Assembly: GCA_013815575.1 (NCBI GenBank)
Contig: JACDFX010000013.1
Location: 1-12,234 of the forward strand
DNA length: 12,234 bases
Origin: Rubrobacter sp.
Lineage (GTDB): Bacteria; Actinomycetota; Rubrobacteria; Rubrobacterales; Rubrobacteraceae
Reading direction: 5' to 3'
A program made the translations under genes and the position numbers. Positions 7,093 to 12,234 of this stretch are shown one piece after another. How positions within the stretch are numbered: position 1 is the first letter of the stretch; each line of letters begins with the position of its first letter. The notes under the pieces were generated by a model that was not told the origin of the DNA, ran no database searches, and saw only the letters and a program-made list of their open reading frames with translations.

Positions 7093-7332
7093 ATGAAGAC
7101 TGCCATTTCTATTCCGAACGAGCTTTTCGAGTCGGCGGAGGGGTTTGCCCGGCGGCTGGGGATGACGCGGAGCGAGCTCTACGCGAAGGCGTTGCGCGAT
7201 TATCTTCGCGAGCACGAGGGGGAGGGGATCACGGAGCGCCTCGACGAGGTCTACGGCGCGGAAGAGAGAGGCAGTCTGGACCCGGTCGTCGCGAGGCTGC
7301 AGGGACAGTCTCTCCCCGAAGACGGGTGGTGA
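7093..7332 (+). CDS. Ribbon-helix-helix antitoxin of a MazEF-type module
   Basis: The product has 79 residues. The N-terminal part has the ribbon-helix-helix pattern: a short strand (TAISIPNELFE, 3-13), helix AEGFARRLG, a turn MTRSELY, and helix AKALRDYLREH. This fold dimerises and binds operator DNA. The acidic C-terminal tail (ERLDEVYGAEERGSLDP) would wrap and block the toxin. ATG 7093 is preferred over in-frame starts further upstream because the homology begins there and the promoter -10 box ends at 7086. The gene ends TGA 7330-7332, overlapping the toxin start as GTGA. Neutralising the MazF-like toxin and repressing its own promoter are the expected roles. It is not AbrB-fold MazE of the E. 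coli type. Confidence 0.85.
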   Translation: MKTAISIPNELFESAEGFARRLGMTRSELYAKALRDYLREHEGEGITERLDEVYGAEERGSLDPVVARLQGQSLPEDGW

Positions 7333-7682
7333 CGCGGCTGGAGATCCGGCGCGGCGAGGTCTGGTGGGCCGGGCTGCTGGAGCCCGTCGCGTCGGAGCCC
7401 TGGTATCGGAGGCCCGTCCTCGTCGTCCAGTCCGACGACTTCAACCGCAGCCGCATCGGGACCGTAATTGCGGTGGTGCTCACCACGAACCTCGGGCTCG
7501 CGCGGGCCCCTGGTAACGTGCTCGTTGCGGCCGAAGAGACGGGTTTGCCCAGAGACTCCGTGGTAAACGTCTCCCAGGTCGTTACGGTAGATAAGACCTT
7601 CCTCGCGGAACGGGCGGGGAGCCTCGGCAGCCGGGCCATGCTCGCCGTCGAGGATGGCCTGAGGACGGCCCTGACGTTGTGA
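7326..7682 (+). CDS. MazF/PemK-family endoribonuclease toxin
   Basis: This 118-residue protein belongs to the PemK/MazF family, which cuts single-stranded mRNA at short sequences and halts growth when released from its antitoxin. Visible signatures are RRGEVWW (8-14), the RP pair at 29-30 before VLVVQSD (31-37), LTTN (52-55), GNVLV (63-67), and GLPRDSVVNVSQVVTVDK (73-90). The family's catalytic arginine and threonine are expected in the RRPVLVVQS and VLTTN segments. Length is typical. Either GTG 7326 or GTG 7329 could be the start; the second gives a clean GTGA overlap with the antitoxin stop. It lies between hsdS and hsdR, so an abortive-infection or addiction role tied to the restriction locus is a reasonable inference. 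Confidence 0.9.
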   Translation: MVTRLEIRRGEVWWAGLLEPVASEPWYRRPVLVVQSDDFNRSRIGTVIAVVLTTNLGLARAPGNVLVAAEETGLPRDSVVNVSQVVTVDKTFLAERAGSLGSRAMLAVEDGLRTALTL

Positions 7683-7730
7683 CGCGAACTCCCGGCTTGG
7701 GAGACGGTGCCGGCGATCCGTGGGGTAGAC

Positions 7731-7750
7731 TACGCGAAGACGTATTTACG
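7731..7750 (+). promoter_or_regulatory. Possible operator upstream of the VapBC-type pair
   Basis: The 86-bp gap between the MazF-like toxin and the preferred VapB start contains alternating inverted tetramers: TACG (7731-7734), CGTA (7741-7744) and TACG (7747-7750). The last two form a 10-bp dyad, CGTATTTACG. A TAGACT box at 7726-7731 could be a weak -10, but no good -35 is seen. This may be the autoregulatory site of the VapBC pair, or chance. Confidence 0.25.
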
Positions 7751-7768
7751 CATTGCCGGGGGTGCGAG

Positions 7769-8047
7769 GTGGCGAAGGTCAAGCTTACGCTGGAGGTGGA
7801 GCCGGAGTTGCGGCGCCGGATCAAGCTGTCCGCCACGGCGAAGGACGAGAGCTTGAGGGAGTGGGTGCATCGCGCGATCCTGCGCGAGTTGGAGACAGAG
7901 GGTAGCGAAGCCCGAAACGAAGGAATAATCGACGAGGAGCGAGGATACTATCCGTCCCAGGGAGGAAAGCCGCGGGGCAGCAAGCACCCGCCCAGGCCCA
8001 AGAGTGGACGCACCGTGGCCGAGGCCGTGATAGAAGACCGGCGCTAG
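7769..8047 (+). CDS. VapB-type ribbon-helix-helix antitoxin
   Basis: The product has 92 residues from GTG 7769. The N-terminus (VKLTLEVEPELRRRIKLSA, then DESLREWVHRAILRELE) has the strand-helix-helix pattern of ribbon-helix-helix DNA-binding antitoxins. A charged linker follows, and the protein ends TVAEAVIEDRR, resembling the C-terminal segment by which many VapB proteins occupy the VapC active site. GTG 7769 is preferred because GGGGG (7758-7762) sits six bases upstream and the fold begins at once. A longer form from GTG 7679 overlaps the MazF stop as GTGA and would add 30 residues without family features. It should neutralise the adjacent PIN toxin, whose start lies two bases after its stop. 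Confidence 0.82.
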   Translation: MAKVKLTLEVEPELRRRIKLSATAKDESLREWVHRAILRELETEGSEARNEGIIDEERGYYPSQGGKPRGSKHPPRPKSGRTVAEAVIEDRR

Positions 8048-8049
8048 GC

Positions 8050-8487
8050 TTGGTCGTCTACCTGGACACCAGCGCCCTGGTGAAGCTTTACGTGGAGGAA
8101 GAGGGACGGGACTTGGTGCGGGAGGCGGTCGGAATCGCCGAGAGGGCGGTAACCTCGACCGTCGCCTATGCTGAGGCCCGCGCCGGCCTCGCCAGGAGGT
8201 TCCGCGAAAGAGACTTTACCGAAGAGGAATACCGGGGTGCTGTCGGCGATCTGGACGACGACTGGCCCGCCTACGACCGACTGGACGTCTCCGAAACCAT
8301 CTCCCACCTCGCCGGTGGGCTTGCCGAGAGCCACGCCCTGCGGGGCTACGACGCCGTGCATCTGGCGAGCGCGGCCAGGTTCTCGATGCGGTTCGAGGAT
8401 CTGCGTTTTCTATGCTTCGACGGGCGACTGAACGACGCCGCCAGGGGCGCCGGCTTGGCCGTTTACGACGACGAGGCGGAAGCATGA
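8050..8487 (+). CDS. VapC-type PIN-domain ribonuclease toxin
   Basis: This 145-residue protein is a full-length PIN domain. The four acidic metal-binding positions are visible: Asp6 in VVYLDTSALVKLY, Glu42 in VAYAEARAGL, Asp101 in RGYDAVHLASA, and Asp124 in LCFDGRLN. VapC toxins cut tRNA or rRNA with a divalent metal. The TTG start at 8050 follows the VapB stop after two bases, with no strong ribosome-binding site of its own, so translation is probably coupled to the antitoxin. It stands directly before hsdR, separated by 51 bases. The RNA target is unknown. Confidence 0.9.
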   Translation: MVVYLDTSALVKLYVEEEGRDLVREAVGIAERAVTSTVAYAEARAGLARRFRERDFTEEEYRGAVGDLDDDWPAYDRLDVSETISHLAGGLAESHALRGYDAVHLASAARFSMRFEDLRFLCFDGRLNDAARGAGLAVYDDEAEA

Positions 8488-8538
8488 CGCCGATAGGGGA
8501 GAAAGGCCGGCGGGTGCGGGCGGGGGAGACGTGAGATA

Positions 8539-11500
8539 GTGAAACCTGACGAGAGGGTGTTCGAGGAGCATATAGCCCGCTCCCTCGTAGAGCGCGGCGG
8601 GTACCGGACCGTCAAGGTCGGCAACGCCTCGGGAGACTTCGACGCGGCGCGGGGGCTTGACCTCGTCGAGCTCTTCGCTTTTATCGAGGCCACGCAGGCC
8701 GGGGAGTGGGAACGCCTGTCGAAGCTGCACGGCGGAGAGGCGCGGGCGCGTCAGGGTTTCGTAGACCGGCTTGCGAAGGAGCTCGACGCGCGCGGGACTG
8801 TGGACGCGCTGCGACACGGGGTCGTTGACCTCGGCGTCCGTCTCCGGCTCTCATACTTCAAGCCAGCCCACGGCCTGACGCCAGAGCTTGTCTCGCGCTA
8901 CGGGGCGAACCGGCTCACCGTCACGCGGCAACTGCCCTACGAGCCTGGTACGAACAAGACCATCGATCTGGCGCTCTTCGTCAACGGCTTACCCGTCGCC
9001 ACTGCGGAGCTCAAGAACGCGCTGACAGGACAGGGCGTGGAGGACGCGAAAGAGCAGTACCGCAAGGACCGCGACCCGAAGAACGTCATCCTCAGCCGGA
9101 CAATCGTCCACTTCGCGGTGGACACCGAGCAGGTCGCGATGACGACGCGGCTGGAGGGCGCATCGACGCGCTTCCTGCCCTTCAACCGGGGGAACGCGGG
9201 CGGCAGGGGCAACCCGCCCAATCCCGACGGCCACCGCACCGCCTACCTGTGGGAGCGGGTGTGGGAGAAAGACGCCTGGCTGGACCTGATCGGGCGGTTC
9301 GTCCACGCCGAGCGGGCCCGGGCGAAGGGGTCGAAGTCCGCCGGGACCCTGATCTTCCCCCGCTACCACCAGTGGGACGCGGTTCTCTCGCTCTCGGCTG
9401 ACGCCAGGGGAAACGGGCCGGGGAAGAGCTATCTCGTCCAGCACTCCGCGGGCTCCGGCAAGTCCAACACCATCGCCTGGCTCGCCCACTGCCTCTCGAA
9501 CCTCCACGACGCCGCGGATGAGAAGGTCTTCGACAAGGTGGTCGTCATCACGGACCGGGTCGTGCTCGACAGGCAGCTTCAGGACACGATCTACCAGTTC
9601 GAGCATGCCCACGGCGTCGTCCAGAAGATAGACGAGTCCTCGGCGCAGCTCGCCGACGCCCTCTCGGGCCAGACCGCCCGCATCATCATAACGACCCTCC
9701 AGAAGTTCCCCTTCGTGCTGGACAAAATCGAAGGCCTCCCCGCCAGACGTTACGCCGTCCTCGTGGACGAGGCCCACTCTTCTCAGACGGGCGAGACCGC
9801 CAGGGACATGAAGAAGGTTCTCGGCACGGGCCCAGTTTGGCCGGATGATCTCGCCGCCGAAGGCAACGAAGTTCCGTACACGGTCCCCGGGGACCCGGCC
9901 GAGGAGGCGCTCGCGCGTGAGGTCGCAGCGCGGGGTCGGCAGCCCAACCTCAGCTTCTTCGCGTTCACCGCCACGCCCAAGGGCCGCACCCTGGAGATGT
10001 TCGGGACCTACCAAGAGGAGGTGGGCCACAACGTCGCCTCGCACACGTACTCGATGCGCCAGGCCATCGAAGAGGGCTTTATCCACGACGTCCTCGCCAA
10101 CTACCTCACCTACGGGACGTACTGGAAGATCGAGAAAGCCGTGAACGAAGATCCAGAGTACGACCCGGGGGAAGCCGGGGCGGCCATCGCCCGGTTCGTC
10201 GGGTTGCACGAGCATAACCTCTCCCAGAAGGCGGAGATCATCGTCGAACACTTCCGCCGGCACGTGGCCGGGAAGATCGGGAGTAGGGCCAAGGCGATGG
10301 TCGTCACCTCCTCGCGCCGGCACGCCGTCCGGATGGCCCGCGCCCTCCGAAAGTACGCGGACGAACACGGCCACGGGACTCTGGGTATCCTCGTCGCCTT
10401 CTCCGGCACGGTGGAGGATGAGGGCGTCACCTACAGCGAGTCCCAGATGAACGGGTTCCCGGAGGGCAGGACCCCGGGCGAGTTCGAGGGGGAGGAGTGG
10501 CGCTTCCTCGTCGTTGCCGACAAGTACCAGACGGGCTTCGACCAGCCGCTACTCTACGCGATGTACGTGGATAAGGTTCTCACGGGACTGGCCGCCGTGC
10601 AGACCCTCAGTAGGCTCAACCGCCGCGCCGAGGGCAAGGACGGCACCTTCGTGCTGGATTTTCGCAACGATGCCGACGCCATCCGGACCGCCTTCGAGCC
10701 CTGGTACGGCCAGACCGTTGCCCCACCGACTGACCCGAACCTTCTCCTTGACACCCGCTTCATGCGGACCTACGCGTTCCTCTCGCAGGTAGTGAGTTTC
10801 GGGGACACCGCTCTGGAGCGGGACTACCGTTTCTGCCGGGCGCTCGCCTCCTTCATCAAGCGCGACACCGGGGGGACCCTAGATCTCGGCTCAGAGGTCG
10901 AGCTGACCCATTTGCAACTGGAGCAGACCTTCGAGGGTTCCGTCTCGCTCGAAGCGAACCGGGGCGTTGTGGTGACGATCTACGACGGGACCGGCCGCCG
11001 GCAGGAGCCCGAAGCATCGCCGCTCTCGCTCATCATAGAGAGGCTCAACGAGCGGTTCGGGCTCAAGCTCACGGAGGCCGACCGGCTTCACCTCGACGGC
11101 ATCGCCCAGGAGCTCGTGGACGATGAGAACGTCCAGCGCCAGGCGGCCGCGAACTCGATGGGCAACTTCGGGGTGCAGTTCCCGGAGCACTTCCAGTCCG
11201 CCGTCGTGGACCGGCTGGCCGGCGCCGAGAGCTTCTCCTACCAGTTGCTGGACAACGGGGACCTCTCCAGCCAGGTCATGAGCGTCTACCTGCCGCTCGT
11301 GTACGGTAGGGCGAAGGTCGCCTGGCAGGAGCACTGCCCCATCGGGGACTTGCTCGGCCCGCCGCCTAAGGAGGGCTCGCACCTGGAGTACAAGTCCACC
11401 TTCCGTACGCGCGCTGGTACCGGAGAGCTCTTCAAGCCGCTCCAGACGTCGAGCCTCAAGACCGTCGCCGCGTTCCTCAACAGCCGCGAGGGCGGGACCC

Positions 11501-11868
11501 TGCTCATCGGGGTCGCCGACGACGGTTCGGTCTTCGGCCTCGATTCCGACTACACGACCCTGCGCAAAGAAGGCAAGGACGACCGCGACGTGTTCGGCCT
11601 CCACCTCAACCAGACCCTCATCAACTCCGTCGGCATGGCCGCGGCTGCCAACATCGGGTACGAGTTACTGGAGGTCGGCGGCAAGGACCTCTGCAGGGTC
11701 CACGTAAAGCCCTCCGGATTCCCGGTCGAGGCCGAGGTGGTCGAAGTGGACAACAAAGGCCAGCATGTAAAGAAGAAGTTGTTCAACGGCCGCTTCGGCA
11801 ACGGCACCCGGGCGATCACCGACCCCGAAGAGCGAGAGAAGTACCAGGTCCAGGTCTGGGGAACCTAG
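8539..11868 (+). CDS. hsdR: Type I restriction endonuclease subunit R (HsdR) with C-terminal AlbA_2/Schlafen-like domain
   Basis: HsdR is the motor and nuclease of the type I complex: it pulls DNA using ATP and cuts far from the site. The 1109 residues show a PD-(D/E)xK nuclease near the N-terminus (Asp143, Glu157, Lys159, with QY at 173-174), Walker A AGSGKS (304-309), DEAH (410-413), FTATP (476-480), and helicase motif VI QTLSRLNR (688-695). The helicase and helical regions run to about 930. Residues about 940-1095 then look like an AlbA_2 (Schlafen-type, putative DNA- or nucleotide-binding) domain: HLEYKSTF (948-955), LKTVAAFLNSREGGTLLIGV (973-992), and FNGRFGNGT (1082-1090). This fusion is unusual against EcoR124-type HsdR. 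GTG 8539 has GGGGGAG about ten bases upstream. No frameshift is seen; the nuclease and motor residues are intact. Confidence 0.93.
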   Translation: MKPDERVFEEHIARSLVERGGYRTVKVGNASGDFDAARGLDLVELFAFIEATQAGEWERLSKLHGGEARARQGFVDRLAKELDARGTVDALRHGVVDLGVRLRLSYFKPAHGLTPELVSRYGANRLTVTRQLPYEPGTNKTIDLALFVNGLPVATAELKNALTGQGVEDAKEQYRKDRDPKNVILSRTIVHFAVDTEQVAMTTRLEGASTRFLPFNRGNAGGRGNPPNPDGHRTAYLWERVWEKDAWLDLIGRFVHAERARAKGSKSAGTLIFPRYHQWDAVLSLSADARGNGPGKSYLVQHSAGSGKSNTIAWLAHCLSNLHDAADEKVFDKVVVITDRVVLDRQLQDTIYQFEHAHGVVQKIDESSAQLADALSGQTARIIITTLQKFPFVLDKIEGLPARRYAVLVDEAHSSQTGETARDMKKVLGTGPVWPDDLAAEGNEVPYTVPGDPAEEALAREVAARGRQPNLSFFAFTATPKGRTLEMFGTYQEEVGHNVASHTYSMRQAIEEGFIHDVLANYLTYGTYWKIEKAVNEDPEYDPGEAGAAIARFVGLHEHNLSQKAEIIVEHFRRHVAGKIGSRAKAMVVTSSRRHAVRMARALRKYADEHGHGTLGILVAFSGTVEDEGVTYSESQMNGFPEGRTPGEFEGEEWRFLVVADKYQTGFDQPLLYAMYVDKVLTGLAAVQTLSRLNRRAEGKDGTFVLDFRNDADAIRTAFEPWYGQTVAPPTDPNLLLDTRFMRTYAFLSQVVSFGDTALERDYRFCRALASFIKRDTGGTLDLGSEVELTHLQLEQTFEGSVSLEANRGVVVTIYDGTGRRQEPEASPLSLIIERLNERFGLKLTEADRLHLDGIAQELVDDENVQRQAAANSMGNFGVQFPEHFQSAVVDRLAGAESFSYQLLDNGDLSSQVMSVYLPLVYGRAKVAWQEHCPIGDLLGPPPKEGSHLEYKSTFRTRAGTGELFKPLQTSSLKTVAAFLNSREGGTLLIGVADDGSVFGLDSDYTTLRKEGKDDRDVFGLHLNQTLINSVGMAAAANIGYELLEVGGKDLCRVHVKPSGFPVEAEVVEVDNKGQHVKKKLFNGRFGNGTRAITDPEEREKYQVQVWGT

Positions 11869-12080
11869 CTGGATCTCCCCACGCCCCGCACCGGCTCGAA
11901 GCGGATGCCGCCATCGCCAGGGTAGGGCTCACGGTGCCCGTTCTCGCCGTACCAGATGGGCAGCGGGATCGGCTCGCGCCCGAATGCCTCGCCGCTCCGG
12001 AACCCTTCGGCGTGCTTGCAGTAGGTGCAGACGGGGCTATACCGGGGAGTATCGTGGCCTATATCGGTCGTAAAGCCCAT
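11865..12080 (-). CDS. Small cysteine-containing protein of unknown function
   Basis: The product has 71 residues read on the minus strand. It contains a CTYCKH pair (Cys-X2-Cys) and the pattern PIPLPIWYGENGH, then PYPGDGGIRFEPV. I associate this with a family of small uncharacterised bacterial proteins that usually carry a third cysteine before an AFP motif; here that position reads SGEAFG, so the cysteine is missing. A metal site is possible but incomplete. ATG 12080 is preferred over TTG 12101 because GGGAGG lies just upstream. Its TAG stop (11867-11865) shares the palindrome CTAG with the hsdR stop, so the two genes converge with a four-base overlap. Function is unknown. Confidence 0.65.
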   Translation of the reverse strand: MGFTTDIGHDTPRYSPVCTYCKHAEGFRSGEAFGREPIPLPIWYGENGHREPYPGDGGIRFEPVRGVGRSS

Positions 12081-12122
12081 GACTCCCTCCCGGATCGGCA
12101 AGTAACGACTACTTCAGACAAC

Positions 12123-12234
12123 TTACCACCGACTTTCGAGCTCCGGGCCGCCCCGTCCGGGGAGCGAGTAGAAGAGCGCCCCACCGCGGCCCTCTACGGC
12201 GAGGTGGCCCCCGCCAGCGAGCTCCGAGAGCATC
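12123..12234 (-). CDS. 3' end of an unidentified minus-strand gene (5' end outside the window)
   Basis: Reading the minus strand from the window edge gives MLSELAGGGHLAVEGRGG, then ALFYSLPGRGGPELESRW and a TAA stop (12125-12123). Third positions are strongly G or C, as in real genes here. The length and the helix-then-hairpin look (LSELAGGGHLAVE, GGALFYSLPG) would fit the end of a winged-helix domain, but that is a guess. It lies 42 bases upstream of the small cysteine gene on the same strand, so the two may be cotranscribed. The ATG at the edge could be internal or the start. Confidence 0.45.
   Translation of the reverse strand, partial: MLSELAGGGHLAVEGRGGALFYSLPGRGGPELESRW

Noticed and set aside
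6914..8540. Insertion sequence or transposon carrying the TA modules
   Set aside because: No transposase fragment, terminal inverted repeats or target-site duplication were seen; the only repeat is the hsdS tail, which fits homologous recombination better.
8989..10374. Long minus-strand open frame (461 codons) opposite hsdR
   Set aside because: It lies wholly inside hsdR, which has all its catalytic motifs. The translation is rich in Gly, Val, Arg and Asp with no recognisable domain, as expected for the antisense frame of a GC-rich gene.
1..12234. CRISPR arrays, tRNA or rRNA genes
   Set aside because: No regularly spaced repeats were seen, and no tRNA-like or rRNA-like sequence was noticed on either strand by eye; no tRNA search program could be run.

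Overview
This window is GC-rich, bacterial chromosomal DNA. Gene starts are often GTG or TTG, genes are tightly packed with 4-base GTGA overlaps, and third codon positions are mostly G or C. The codon habits (frequent ATA and AGG in an otherwise GC-rich genome) and the gene types suggest an actinobacterium, possibly Rubrobacter-like. That placement is an inference from style, not a search result.

The left part (1-2694) is metabolic. It holds the tail of an acetoacetyl-CoA synthetase, an MHS-type major facilitator transporter, and a crotonase-family enzyme whose active site looks like a PaaG-type isomerase rather than a hydratase. A strong hairpin fills the short gap between transporter and crotonase.

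The centre and right (about 2765-11868) are a type I restriction-modification (R-M) defence locus: hsdM, hsdS, an unknown overlapping gene pair, a leftover hsdS tail, a MazEF-type toxin-antitoxin (TA) pair, a VapBC-type TA pair, then hsdR. All genes are on the plus strand. HsdM and HsdS together methylate the target sites; HsdR joins them to translocate and cut unmodified DNA. The two TA pairs sit inside the operon, between the specificity gene and the nuclease gene.

Three features of the locus stand out. First, hsdM is broken by one extra C in a run of six, and hsdS has GTA where its GTG start would be expected, so the methylase as written may not be made. Second, about 55 bp coding for the HsdS C-terminus recurs 934 bp downstream as an orphan, which points to past cassette replacement carrying the unknown pair. 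Third, HsdR has an additional C-terminal domain of the AlbA_2/Schlafen type.

The right end (11865-12234) holds a convergent small cysteine-containing gene whose stop codon shares a CTAG palindrome with the hsdR stop, and the 3' end of another minus-strand gene that runs off the window.
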